39,848 nucleotides of DNA, from contig CAYXFU010000034.1 in assembly GCA_964464375.1 (NCBI GenBank), forward strand, positions 1-39,848, written 5' to 3'. Positions within the stretch are counted from its first letter, which is position 1, and every line of letters begins with the position of its first letter. Shown here piece after piece: positions 1-8,488 of this stretch. A program made the position numbers and the translations under genes. The DNA comes from CAIOZA01 sp964464375 (GTDB lineage: Bacteria > Bacteroidota > Ignavibacteria > Kapaibacteriales > UBA2268). The notes below the pieces were generated by a model, which did not search any database, was not told the origin of the DNA, and saw nothing but the letters and a program-made list of their open reading frames with translations.

Positions 1-19
1 CGTGTTTTTTCAATTTTAA

Positions 20-182
20 TATTTAATCCCTAACGGGATAAGGAAATGCAAAAAAAGATTATTGATCTACAAATATTGAACTCCGATGGAGTTCATTTTT
101 TCTATCACGAAGTGATTGAATATTTGTAGAAATCAAAGCAACAAAAATAAATCCCAATCCCGTTAGGGATTGAATATTTGTG
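20..182. repeat. Array of four short palindromes with a conserved AATATTTGT tail
   Basis: Four hairpin units lie at 26-39, 78-94, 104-116 and 157-170. Each has a 5-7 bp stem and a 3-4 nt loop. The stems differ (ATCCC/GGGAT, GAACTCC/GGAGTTC, ATCAC/GTGAT, ATCCC/GGGAT), but three are followed by the same tail, (T)GAATATTTGT or (T)CAATATTTGT, and unit 1 carries a degenerate version. Units 1 and 2 point left and units 3 and 4 point right. This resembles REP-type intergenic repeats in which the flank is conserved and the stem drifts by compensatory change. No gene is seen in 1-259. Confidence 0.7.
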
Positions 183-259
183 CTTTCCAATGCCACCGAA
201 TGCAAATTGCGAAATAGTGGGGTTTGTTTCAAAGAAACGGTTTTTAAAGGAAATATATA

Positions 260-1591
260 TTATATCTTTATGAATTTGCTGACTTTATCTCCAATCCTAA
301 CAAAATAAACTCCAGAGCTTAATCTACTGACATCAATCTTATCTTTAAATTCTGAGTCAATTACTTTGACTCCATAAACAGAAAAAATCTGTATCTGATA
401 TTTAGAATACTCTTTCAAATTTAATTCATTTACTACCGGATTCGGAAATAGCCAATTATATTGCTGATCTTGAAAATATTGAACATCTTCGAACAGCTCT
501 GTAAATTTAAATACAAAATATCCAGATGAAACAACCGGATGATCTGCACCCATCCATGAGATACCCCAATGCATATAAAATGAATATGGTGGGCTCATGG
601 TATAATATTTTATCCAGTTATTGCCACCGTCTGTCGTTCGATAAATTGAAGCTTCTGAAATTGCAATACCGTTATTTTTATCATAAAAATCTATTTTTGT
701 TATGCCTGACCAATCTAATATTGTATCATAATATATTAAAGACCAATCTTTTCCACCATTTACAGTTTTATAAATCATATTTCTACATATCCAATCTAGA
801 CTATCCTTTTCACCACCAGCCACAAACCCGGTATCTTTGTTGACAAAAAACACATTATAGCAATATTGGGTCGTATCAGCTAGGTGTTTCCAAGTTTTTC
901 CTCGATCTGAAGAATGAAAATAATGTGCAATATAATACCATTCATTTGGGAATAAGGTATCGTATCTGTAGGTAATGAATAAATTATTTGTATCTACTAC
1001 ATTTAAAGACTCAATGCCCAATAGCTTTTCAGAAATAACAATTGGATCAAAAGATAATTTAGTCCAGCTTTTTGCACCATCTTCTGTTAAAAACAAATCT
1101 TTAGCTCCGCCATGTACAAAACCTATCTTGTCATTTGCCATACCAATATGCAAAAGACTTAATTTATTTTTTACAGGAAGCTCTTGTCTTTCCCAAGTGA
1201 ACCCACCATCGGTGGATTTCATCAAACGAGCTGAATCAGTAATCATAATCATCAAATCTTTAGAAGGATATGACAGTCCTAATCCACTACTAGGCCACTT
1301 TTGTACTTTTTTGCCTTGAGAATCTGTAACAAAAACCATTGAATCAACCAGAACATTAACCCAAGATTTACCAGCATCGGTAGTTTTGCGAATAGTATTT
1401 CTCAATCCAGTGAATGATTTAGATAAAGTAATACAATTAAATTCATCAAAACATTGAATATCTTTAATGAATTCATTATCCACAGAATCAATCGTAATCC
1501 ATTCTGGAGTATAATTATTCCATATTGGCTGGGAATGGCAAATTGTAAAGATTGCTATAAATGCAAATAAATACAACATAAATTTTTTCAT
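260..1591 (-). CDS. T9SS-secreted protein with BNR/YCF48-like repeats
   Basis: This 443-residue secreted protein has an N-terminal signal peptide (about residues 1-20, ending HSQ). The body carries repeated TTDGG/TTDAGKSW/SSDRGKTW motifs, typical of the sialidase BNR and photosystem YCF48-like beta-propeller repeats. Those families fold as propellers, and the substrate or ligand cannot be told. The last ~65 residues are a T9SS type A sorting domain: FPNPV near residue 383, then the terminal block GVYFVRIGDKVSKFIKI. By family knowledge it should cross the outer membrane through T9SS and be surface-anchored or released. It stands alone, with no partner gene. The start is the ATG directly before the signal peptide. 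Confidence 0.85.
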   Translation of the reverse strand: MKKFMLYLFAFIAIFTICHSQPIWNNYTPEWITIDSVDNEFIKDIQCFDEFNCITLSKSFTGLRNTIRKTTDAGKSWVNVLVDSMVFVTDSQGKKVQKWPSSGLGLSYPSKDLMIMITDSARLMKSTDGGFTWERQELPVKNKLSLLHIGMANDKIGFVHGGAKDLFLTEDGAKSWTKLSFDPIVISEKLLGIESLNVVDTNNLFITYRYDTLFPNEWYYIAHYFHSSDRGKTWKHLADTTQYCYNVFFVNKDTGFVAGGEKDSLDWICRNMIYKTVNGGKDWSLIYYDTILDWSGITKIDFYDKNNGIAISEASIYRTTDGGNNWIKYYTMSPPYSFYMHWGISWMGADHPVVSSGYFVFKFTELFEDVQYFQDQQYNWLFPNPVVNELNLKEYSKYQIQIFSVYGVKVIDSEFKDKIDVSRLSSGVYFVRIGDKVSKFIKI

Positions 1592-1775
1592 AACGCTCCC
1601 AAATAACTTTTTCTAAAATTGGCACACTCTATTCTATAATAACACATCAAATCGCAAAACGTCTCACGGATTTTGAAAATAGTCTGTAGCGTTGCTATGG
1701 TTGCTAAGTTTCAGTTATTGGAGAAAATGTGGTTTTTTGAGAAAAATCGATGTTTTTTCGGATATAAATTTCTAA

Positions 1776-1982
1776 CTAATCCCAAATTACTTCAAGATCC
1801 TTAATTTCACTAAATAATGAATCACTTGTTATTATTGGTATTCCCAACCACAAAGCAGTTGAGATTATAATTCTGTCGTGCAGTTCATAGAATTGAATTT
1901 GTGAAGCAGTCTTGATAATCTCGAGATTTAAGTCAATGATCTGATAACCGGCAGTCTCAACAATCTGATTTCGTTTTCGAGG
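1776..1982 (-). pseudogene. C-terminal half of a PIN-domain (VapC-like) toxin, 5' part deleted
   Basis: Reading the minus strand from 1982 to a TAG at 1776-1778 gives a stretch with the PIN C-terminal signature: ELHDRIIISTALWLGIPIIT, then SDS, with the two late acidic positions (LHD, TSD). The N-terminal half of a PIN domain, which carries the first catalytic Asp, is absent. There is no start codon, because an in-frame TGA lies at 1983-1985. It overlaps the 3' end of the small upstream ORF in another frame, so an internal deletion seems to have joined an antitoxin gene to the toxin's middle. It cannot make an active nuclease as it stands. Confidence 0.7.
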
Positions 1983-2155
1983 TCAATTCCATCGAACTTA
2001 ACATCAGACCAGATTCCGGCTAAACTCTTCTTTGCATTCTTATGATAATCACTGTTGTTCTCTTTCGCAAAAGAAATTAGTTTTTCTAATTCCTGTATAT
2101 TAAATTGAGGAATTAGGTTTGATAGCTCTATTTGCTTTAATGATAATGAATTCAT
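1928..2155 (-). CDS. Remnant antitoxin (VapB-like) with a truncated, out-of-frame end
   Basis: This 75-residue ORF starts at an ATG at 2155. The middle, SLAGIWSDVKFDGIDLENEI, resembles the C-terminal linker of small antitoxins encoded just upstream of PIN toxins (pattern SLAGIWKD...DLEKEI). After that point the residues come from toxin-coding DNA read in the wrong frame, ending RSLT. I infer a vapB-like gene whose last codons, together with the first half of vapC, were lost in one deletion. The residual protein could still be translated, but the antitoxin's toxin-binding tail is probably missing. Family assignment is by pattern only. Confidence 0.55.
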   Translation of the reverse strand: MNSLSLKQIELSNLIPQFNIQELEKLISFAKENNSDYHKNAKKSLAGIWSDVKFDGIDLENEIRLLRLPVIRSLT

Positions 2156-2301
2156 AAATTACTCTTAATGTTTAATTTAAATGACTAATTTTTTTAGTAT
2201 TTATTTTGTGTTAATTAGAATCATAATGGGGATTTTCTAATAAATATTATTTGAAGCAAATCATGTTGAAAAGTTTGGCTGTCCCGTCTCTAAATATTCA
2301 G

Positions 2302-2309
2302 TAAATTTG
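2302..2309 (+). promoter_or_regulatory. Candidate -7 promoter element (TAAATTTG) for priA
   Basis: TAAATTTG matches the Bacteroidota primary sigma factor -7 consensus TAnnTTTG and lies 34 bp before the priA ATG. A TTTG at 2274-2277 could be the -33 element, but the spacing is longer than usual. Inferred, not proven. Confidence 0.4.
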
Positions 2310-2343
2310 ATTGATTGATAATATTAAAATTTGATGTTTCATT

Positions 2344-4848
2344 ATGTTCGTCCGTATTGCACTTCCATTGCCGATTGATAAATACTTTACCTATTCTTTG
2401 CCTGATGATTCTTGCCAGAGTGAGGTAATAGGCAGACGTGCGCTCGTTCCTTTCGGTAAGCGGCAGCTGACTGGCATTATCATAGATATACAAGCCGAGG
2501 TTGGACCTGACGAAAAGATCCGTCCTGTAAGCGAACTGCTCGATGATGAGCCGCTTTTCACAAAGGATATGCTCGGAATAACACGCTGGATTGCTGACTA
2601 TTATATCTGCTCGCATGGCGAGGCTCTGAAAGCAGCTCTGCCTGCTGGCATGGCACCAAAAACTGTTCTACGAATCAATCTAAACAGAGAAATCACCGAA
2701 GAAGAACTGACATCGATGCAGAAATCTGCTCCCAAACGTGCGGCTCTTCTGAAGCTCATTCTCGGGCATAAAGATAATATAACAGTAGATTTCCTGCAGA
2801 ACGAACTCAAGGCGCAGTCCGTGTCCGATCAGCTGGATGCACTGGTTCAGATGAACATGATTACGATAACCTCAGGACTGACTAAGCAATCGGAGCATAA
2901 GACACAGAAAGCTCTTCGCATCCCCGATTCTATTTACGAATCCGAAACTGCTATGAAAATCATGTTGGATGAGCTCGACAAGAAGAACCAAAGACATTCT
3001 ACGCTTATTTCTTATGTCTACCTCAATCAAATGAACAATAGGACTTCTCTCGTTACCGAGACTTTGAAGGAACTGAATCTATCGGTTTCTATGGTTTCTA
3101 CTCTCACGAAGAAGGGCTATCTTGAAGTAAATGATGAGCGCGTTGACCGTAATCTGCCAGGGGAGACAACCTTAGCCGTTCGCGATGAATCAATTCTCGA
3201 ACTTACAAACGAACAGAGCCACTGCGTCGAGCAGATACTCTCCAGTTTCGAAAATGGTGATTCAAAGCCGTTTCTCATTCATGGCGTTACTGGTAGCGGA
3301 AAGACACTTGTCTATATGCACATTATCAGACACATTATCAACTCCGGCAAAACTGTGCTGATGTTAGTACCGGAGATTTCGCTTACTCCTCAGATGATAG
3401 ACAGGTTCAGGATTGTTTTTGGGGATAGTGTAACAGCTCTGCACAGCCGAATGTCCGATGGTGAAAGATATGACGCCTGGAGACGCATCCACAGCGACGA
3501 AACGCAAATCGTTATTGGTGCACGATCGGCAATTTTTTCTCCTTTGAATAATCTGGGATTAATCATAGTTGACGAAGAGCACGAAGGATCTTATAAACAG
3601 GACGAACCATCACCCCGATATAATGCCCGAGATGTGGCAATAGTACGTGGAAAAACTGAAAATGCCTTAGTAATTCTGGGATCGGCAACACCATCGATCG
3701 AATCGAGATATAATGCCGAAACCGGAAGATACAGATTACTTGAAATTCGTTCAAGAGCAGACGGAGCTGAATTGCCCCAGATCGTTCTGGTAGATAAAAC
3801 TACATCCCAAAAGTCAGGACAGATGAGCGGTAATTTCTCAAAGCAAATGATTAATGCTATAATCGAACGTCTGGAGCGTAAAGAGGGAACGATTATCTTC
3901 CACAACCGGCGCGGATTCGCTTCGTATATGGAATGTCCTGACTGTGCTTACGTGCCTATGTGCAAGAACTGCGATGTCTCGATGACACAGCACAAGTCGA
4001 AGAACCAGCTACGGTGCCACTACTGCGGATATACAATCAATATCCACAAAGCATGCCCAGCATGCGGTCATCCGGAACTGAAAGAAGTGGGCTCAGGAAC
4101 ACAACGTGTGGAAGACGAGTTGATGGACATCCTTCGTTCGGAGAGTTACAGTCCGGTTGTTCAGCGGGTGGATCTGGATACAACTTCCAAACGCGGTTCT
4201 TTAAGAAGAATATTATCAGCTTTCGCAGAAGGATCTATCGATATTCTTGTCGGTACTCAGATGGTTGCCAAAGGACTGGACTTCGAGCGGGTTACTCTCG
4301 TCGGTGTAGTCAATGCGGATGTACAGCTGTTTCTCCCTGATTTCCGGGCAACCGAAAGGACTTACCAATTATTAACTCAGGTATCAGGCAGAGCAGGAAG
4401 AACAGCATCTAAGCCGGGAGAAGTATATATTCAGACATCACATCCGAGAAGTGTTGCACTAGAAGCTGTGATGGTAGGGTCGTATCATCCGTTCTACAAG
4501 GCTGAGCTGGACACACGCAGGGAATCTCTCTATCCCCCATTTGTAAGATTCATCTGCATCGAGATTTCGGGAAAGGATATGAAGAAGGTGAACTATCACG
4601 CAAAAACATTCAGCCGGATGATCAAAACTCATTCTTCATTTGTTATAATCGGTCCTTCGCAGCCTCTGATACCGAGACTTCGCAATCTCTGGCGTGAAGT
4701 AATAATCATCAAGAGTATTAAGTCAAAAGATCCATCGGGCAAAATCTTCCGAAAAGCTTTGGCAGATGCAAGAGCCGAATACTCAGCAAAACACAGCACT
4801 TCAGCAATCAGACTAAAAATTGACGTCGATGCCTATAACTCTGTCTAA
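2344..4848 (+). CDS. priA: Primosomal protein N' (PriA replication-restart helicase)
   Basis: PriA is a 3'-5' superfamily 2 DNA helicase that recognises stalled or repaired replication forks and reloads the replicative helicase. The 834-residue product starts with the 3'-binding domain (MFVRIALPLPIDKYFTY). Next come a winged-helix region, Walker A GVTGSGKT at 314-321, the DEEH Walker B box at 410-413, and a cysteine-rich zinc segment from about C531 to C577 (CPDC, CKNC, CHYC, CPAC) inserted between the helicase lobes. The second lobe has GTQMVAKGLDF and a QVSGRAGR motif VI. Domain order and length are normal for PriA. It converges on the M50 protease gene across a perfect palindrome. Confidence 0.97.
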   Translation: MFVRIALPLPIDKYFTYSLPDDSCQSEVIGRRALVPFGKRQLTGIIIDIQAEVGPDEKIRPVSELLDDEPLFTKDMLGITRWIADYYICSHGEALKAALPAGMAPKTVLRINLNREITEEELTSMQKSAPKRAALLKLILGHKDNITVDFLQNELKAQSVSDQLDALVQMNMITITSGLTKQSEHKTQKALRIPDSIYESETAMKIMLDELDKKNQRHSTLISYVYLNQMNNRTSLVTETLKELNLSVSMVSTLTKKGYLEVNDERVDRNLPGETTLAVRDESILELTNEQSHCVEQILSSFENGDSKPFLIHGVTGSGKTLVYMHIIRHIINSGKTVLMLVPEISLTPQMIDRFRIVFGDSVTALHSRMSDGERYDAWRRIHSDETQIVIGARSAIFSPLNNLGLIIVDEEHEGSYKQDEPSPRYNARDVAIVRGKTENALVILGSATPSIESRYNAETGRYRLLEIRSRADGAELPQIVLVDKTTSQKSGQMSGNFSKQMINAIIERLERKEGTIIFHNRRGFASYMECPDCAYVPMCKNCDVSMTQHKSKNQLRCHYCGYTINIHKACPACGHPELKEVGSGTQRVEDELMDILRSESYSPVVQRVDLDTTSKRGSLRRILSAFAEGSIDILVGTQMVAKGLDFERVTLVGVVNADVQLFLPDFRATERTYQLLTQVSGRAGRTASKPGEVYIQTSHPRSVALEAVMVGSYHPFYKAELDTRRESLYPPFVRFICIEISGKDMKKVNYHAKTFSRMIKTHSSFVIIGPSQPLIPRLRNLWREVIIIKSIKSKDPSGKIFRKALADARAEYSAKHSTSAIRLKIDVDAYNSV

Positions 4849-4860
4849 TCCTAAGAAGTT

Positions 4861-4890
4861 ATCAACCATAGGGTTAACCCTATGGTTGAT
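4861..4890. terminator. Perfect 30-bp palindrome between convergent genes
   Basis: ATCAACCATAGGG, a central TTAA, and CCCTATGGTTGAT form a perfect palindrome 12 bp after the priA stop and 33 bp before the stop of the convergent protease gene. The position fits a bidirectional terminator. There is no clear T-tract on either side, so it could instead be a repeat or protein-binding site. Confidence 0.55.
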
Positions 4891-4923
4891 AGGAAGATAC
4901 TTTATCTATTTTATTGAATCTAT

Positions 4924-5637
4924 CTACTTTACATAATCCTTCTTCAGAACAGACTTCAACGATGCGTAAATCATCAGCAGAGATAATAGAAGAATAGCAA
5001 CTGCCCAGAACCAATGCGGAAGTAGAAGATTCTGAGCCATTACTCCCGTATCCGAACTGAATGAACTGCCAGCAACAACTCCCCCACGAGAGAAGAGATA
5101 GTCAATACTAAGATAAAGACTTGTAAAAGCCTGAATAGCGAGGAATTGAATTGTTAATTTCTGCATACGCTCAGATCCTTTATAGGCAACGAAAAGTGTG
5201 AGAATCCCAAACAATGAAATGATAATCACCCCAAACAAAGATCTGATCCATATCAGAGAAGAAATAATCTGGAAAAATCCCAGAAAATATAGGGAAAATT
5301 TAGATACTTTTATATGCTTGGAAGCAATAAGTAAAAGCGATCCTGCAATAGTCGGACCCAGCGGACCGGCAGCCGCAACCATAGCGTTACCAATAGGACC
5401 GAGCAAGAGTCCACCACTGTGAACAGCGAAGCCTGAGCCATCAGCAAAAAGTTCCAATTTGTGGAAATTACCGCCCATGGCTATTGCCATTAAACCATGA
5501 CTCATCTCGTGGAACCAAGTACCGAGTATTATGAAAGGATAAAGAATGTACCTACCAAATGGCATATTGAACAGCACGACAGTCAGCACTGCGAATATCA
5601 GCAGAAAGATTAAGGATCGGTTGTTGTTTTGTTTCAT
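4924..5637 (-). CDS. M50B-like integral membrane metalloprotease
   Basis: This 237-residue, strongly hydrophobic protein has about six predicted membrane segments. The second segment holds the zinc motif H43-E-M-S-H47 in TWFHEMSHGLMAIAMGG. Near residue 90 is NAMVAAAGPLGP, matching the second conserved region of the M50B-type family (PF13398-like), where such proteins are often annotated simply as M50 family metallopeptidase. It should act within the inner membrane, and the substrate is unknown. It lacks the PDZ domain of RseP/site-2 proteases. The gene stands alone, convergent to priA. Confidence 0.8.
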   Translation of the reverse strand: MKQNNNRSLIFLLIFAVLTVVLFNMPFGRYILYPFIILGTWFHEMSHGLMAIAMGGNFHKLELFADGSGFAVHSGGLLLGPIGNAMVAAAGPLGPTIAGSLLLIASKHIKVSKFSLYFLGFFQIISSLIWIRSLFGVIIISLFGILTLFVAYKGSERMQKLTIQFLAIQAFTSLYLSIDYLFSRGGVVAGSSFSSDTGVMAQNLLLPHWFWAVAILLLSLLMIYASLKSVLKKDYVK

Positions 5638-5666
5638 TTCATTTGTATTTTAGATTAAGTTCTTAT

Positions 5667-5698
5667 CACCTAAAAGGTGTTATTCAAATTTAGCAACT
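5667..5698. repeat. Hairpin plus TTATTCAAATTTAGCAACT, left copy flanking hicBA
   Basis: A small hairpin (CACCT-AAA-AGGTG, 5667-5679) is followed by TTATTCAAATTTAGCAACT at 5680-5698. The same 19 nt follow another hairpin at 6349-6367. The two copies are in direct orientation and bracket the hicBA toxin-antitoxin pair. Confidence 0.75.
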
Positions 5699-5794
5699 AA
5701 AAAACAAAAAAAGAAATAAATTAAGAGGAAGTAATATCATTGATCGAAGATTCATTCGTCACAATCATTATAAATATAACTATTAGGAATAAAA

Positions 5795-6019
5795 ATGGAT
5801 ACAATATTTTATAAAATAATATTCGAACCGCAGGAAGAAGGCGGATTTACTGTCTATGCACCAAAATTACCCGGATGTGTATCCGAGGGTGAAAGCTACG
5901 AAGAAGCTTATAATAACATTCAGGATGCAATCCAACTATACGTAAATACTCAAAAAGAGAGAAATATTCAGATTGTTGCTGATGATACACATATTTCTGA
6001 AATTGGAATTATGGTATGA
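5795..6019 (+). CDS. hicB: HicB-family antitoxin
   Basis: This 74-residue protein has the HicB/UPF0150 partial RNase H-like fold signature: YKIIFEPQEEGGFTVYAPKL, then PGCVSEGESYEEAYNNIQDAI. HicB binds and neutralises the HicA mRNA interferase and usually represses the operon. This copy is a short HicB and shows no C-terminal helix-turn-helix or ribbon-helix-helix domain, so autoregulation would depend on something else. The stop overlaps the start of hicA by 4 nt (ATGA), meaning translational coupling. The antitoxin-first order is the reverse of classical hicAB but common for this subfamily. Confidence 0.9.
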   Translation: MDTIFYKIIFEPQEEGGFTVYAPKLPGCVSEGESYEEAYNNIQDAIQLYVNTQKERNIQIVADDTHISEIGIMV

Positions 6020-6237
6020 GTAGTAATATCCTAATTCTTACGTCCAAAGAGATTGAGAAAATATTATTGAGAATAGGCTTTATATTCTACCGGCAAACAG
6101 GAAGTCACAGGATTTTCGTAATGGATGAATATCAGGTTGTGGTTCCACACCATAATAGAGATCTCAAAAAAGGAACTATAATGCAGATTATTAAGGGCAC
6201 TGGTTTATCATTAGATGAATTCAAGACATATCTCTAA
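6016..6237 (+). CDS. hicA: HicA-family mRNA interferase toxin
   Basis: This 73-residue protein matches HicA, a small dsRBD-like ribosome-independent mRNA-cleaving toxin. The catalytic histidine is H31 in the GSHRIF motif. It is followed by VVVPHHNRDLKKGTIMQIIK, the conserved strand and helix containing the HxxRDLKxGT pattern. The N-terminal K(E/D)IEKILLRIGF helix is also typical. It is read directly from hicB through an ATGA overlap. All key residues are present, so the toxin looks intact. Confidence 0.92.
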   Translation: MSSNILILTSKEIEKILLRIGFIFYRQTGSHRIFVMDEYQVVVPHHNRDLKKGTIMQIIKGTGLSLDEFKTYL

Positions 6238-6290
6238 TACATTATTCAACTACTACTTTCATTGTCTATACGTTACAAATCGAATAATTC

Positions 6291-6492
6291 AACCCCTTCG
6301 GGGCTGTAAATTAATGTTTAGTTATGTTGCCGTGAGTTCCACTCACGGTTATTCAAATTTAGCAACTTCGTTGCAGAATACAAAGCAATATATATTAAAA
6401 CTCTTTAAAGCTCTGAAGGAGCTTAATATAAATAACCGTGGGCGTCAGCCCACGGAATAACCTACTGGAATCATATCAGCCCTGAAAGGGTT
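6291..6492. repeat. Cluster of six small palindromes downstream of hicA
   Basis: Hairpins are seen at 6293-6303 (CCCC/GGGG), 6330-6348 (CCGTGAGT/ACTCACGG), 6362-6374 (GCAAC/GTTGC), 6408-6424 (AAGCTC/GAGCTT), 6436-6455 (CCGTGGGC/GCCCACGG) and 6480-6490 (CCCT/AGGG). Most are joined to short AT-rich flanks such as ATTCAA, TTGAAT or GAATA. The 6349-6367 segment repeats the sequence upstream of hicB. A reading frame that crosses this block is judged spurious. The remaining 6238-6642 interval holds no gene. Confidence 0.75.
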
Positions 6493-6642
6493 GAATTTAC
6501 GGTTAAGATATTTATTTCCCCCACCACCACCAAAATTTAGTATAATTGTTAAATTTTTTTTAAGTTACTGCGTTTTAGCAAACAAAATAAAACATTATTT
6601 CAAACATAAAATAAGACATATTTCTTTTAAGGTTAAAAAATT

Positions 6643-8355
6643 ATGAGCGACGAAGTAAACAAAGCCACTGCAGAGGACGAGAAACCGAAGGCACCTTCGA
6701 ATTTTATTAAGGACATTATCAACGAAGATATGCGTACAAATAAGCATAACGGTAGGGTGAACACACGTTTCCCACCTGAGCCGAACGGCTATCTTCACAT
6801 AGGTCATGCAAAATCCATCTGCTTGAATTTTGGTCTCGCCAAGGAATACAATGGTGTTACTAATCTTCGCTTCGACGATACAAATCCATGCAAGGAAGAA
6901 ACGGAATATGTCGAATCCATAAAGGAAGACGTCAGCTGGCTCGGTTTCGACTGGGAAGATCGTGAATTCTTCGCATCCGACTACTTTGGTCAGATTTACG
7001 AATGGGCTATAAAGCTTATCAAAATGGAAAAGGCATATGTCTGTGATCTTACTGCCGATGAGATCCGTCAGCATCGCGGAACTCTTAAAGAACCGGGAAT
7101 GGAAAGCCCATACCGCTATCGATCGGTCGAAGAAAATCTCGATTTGTTCGCAAGAATGAAAAAGGGAGAATTCCCGGATGGATCCCGGACATTGAGAGCG
7201 AAGATTGATATGGCTTCGCCGAACCTGAATATGCGCGATCCGGTGCTCTATCGAATTCTTCATGCTGAGCATCACCGAACAGGCAATGAATGGTGTATCT
7301 ACCCGATGTACGACTTTGCTCATGGACAGTCAGATTCAATTGAAAAAATTACTCATTCTATCTGCACTTTGGAGTTCGAAGACCACAGACCTCTCTATGA
7401 CTGGTTTTGTGATACACTCGAAATCTTCCACCCTCAGCAAATTGAATTTGCCAGACTTAATATAACATATACTGTACTGAGTAAACGCAGACTGCTTCAG
7501 CTTGTGCAAGAGGAACATGTCGAAAGTTGGGATGATCCTCGCATGCCTACGATCTCCGGACTTCGCCGCCGTGGATATACAGCAGAAGCTATACGTAACT
7601 TTGCTGAACGTGTAGGAGTTTCCAAAGCAGAAAGCATGGTTGATCTGGCTTTGCTCGAATTCTGTGTACGCGAGAATCTGAACAAAACTGCCCACAGAGT
7701 AATGGCTGTACTCAATCCATTGAAAGTTACAATCATTAACTATCCTGACGGTCAGGAAGAAATGATGGAATTCGTGAACAATCCCGAAAATCCTGATGAT
7801 GGCACACGTCTTGTACCATTCGCAAAGGAAATCTATATTGAACGAACAGATTTCATGGAAGATCCGCCGAAGAAATTCTATCGCCTGTCAATCGGACGTG
7901 AGGTACGTCTTCGCTGGGCTTATGTGATTAAATGCGTCGATGTGGTAAAAGATCCGATTACCGGGGAAGTCATAGAACTGCTCTGCGAATACGATCCACT
8001 TACAAAGGGCGGCAATACACCTGACGGACGCAGAATACAGGGGACGATTCACTGGCTATCGGTAAAACATGCGAAAGAGCTCGAAGTAAGACTATACGAC
8101 AACTTGTTTATGAAAGAAAATCCCAATGAAGTAGATGAAGGCAAGACTTATCTGGATAATATTAATCCCGATTCGTTAAGTATTATCCGCGCCAAGGTAG
8201 AGCCTTCATTGCTGAGTGCCAAGCCAGGTGAGAAATACCAGTTCGAGCGTCTAGGTTACTTCTGTGTAGACTCGAAGCACTCCAAGCCAAACGAGCCGGT
8301 CTTCAACCGCACAGTAACGCTCAGAGATACCTGGGCAAAAATAGCCGCAAAATAG
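6643..8355 (+). CDS. glnS: Glutaminyl-tRNA synthetase
   Basis: GlnRS charges tRNA-Gln with glutamine using ATP. The 570-residue product has the class I signatures: PPEPNGYLHIGHAKS with HIGH at 52-55, and the KMSKS-equivalent VLSKR at 278-282. The GlnRS-specific RFDDTNPCKEE and C-terminal anticodon-binding beta-barrels follow (GTIHWLSVKHA; ERLGYFCVDSK). Its length matches bacterial GlnRS (about 550-580). A direct GlnRS suggests that the cell does not depend only on the GatCAB amidotransferase route for Gln-tRNA. It is monocistronic, ending at a strong hairpin terminator. Confidence 0.97.
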   Translation: MSDEVNKATAEDEKPKAPSNFIKDIINEDMRTNKHNGRVNTRFPPEPNGYLHIGHAKSICLNFGLAKEYNGVTNLRFDDTNPCKEETEYVESIKEDVSWLGFDWEDREFFASDYFGQIYEWAIKLIKMEKAYVCDLTADEIRQHRGTLKEPGMESPYRYRSVEENLDLFARMKKGEFPDGSRTLRAKIDMASPNLNMRDPVLYRILHAEHHRTGNEWCIYPMYDFAHGQSDSIEKITHSICTLEFEDHRPLYDWFCDTLEIFHPQQIEFARLNITYTVLSKRRLLQLVQEEHVESWDDPRMPTISGLRRRGYTAEAIRNFAERVGVSKAESMVDLALLEFCVRENLNKTAHRVMAVLNPLKVTIINYPDGQEEMMEFVNNPENPDDGTRLVPFAKEIYIERTDFMEDPPKKFYRLSIGREVRLRWAYVIKCVDVVKDPITGEVIELLCEYDPLTKGGNTPDGRRIQGTIHWLSVKHAKELEVRLYDNLFMKENPNEVDEGKTYLDNINPDSLSIIRAKVEPSLLSAKPGEKYQFERLGYFCVDSKHSKPNEPVFNRTVTLRDTWAKIAAK

Positions 8356-8373
8356 GAATGAAACTAAATGTAT

Positions 8374-8411
8374 AAGAAGTCCAGCACTTTCAAAGTGTTG
8401 GACTTCTTTTT
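8374..8411 (+). terminator. Rho-independent terminator after glnS
   Basis: AAGAAGTCCAGCACTTT pairs with AAAGTGTTGGACTTCTT (one G-T wobble), followed by a T-run at 8407-8411, 18 bp after the glnS stop. It shares its core (GTCCA-CACTT) with the second hairpin at 8489-8521. Confidence 0.8.
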
Positions 8412-8488
8412 GGAACTTGCCACTCCCGTGCTTGCAGGAATTCCTGTATTTCATTGTCTGAACTGTGATTTTGGTGATCTCTTCACTC

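Noticed and set aside
20..182. CRISPR-like array at the window start
   Set aside because: The repeated parts are short hairpins in mixed orientation with unequal spacing. There are no constant 24-37 bp repeats or regular spacers and no cas genes.
2344..4848. Long open frames on the opposite strand and other frames of priA, glnS and other core genes
   Set aside because: They are shadows of clearly conserved genes and lack any family signature.
6215..6460. 81-codon open frame downstream of hicA
   Set aside because: It overlaps the end of hicA and runs through the palindrome cluster. Its residues are translations of hairpins and it resembles no protein.
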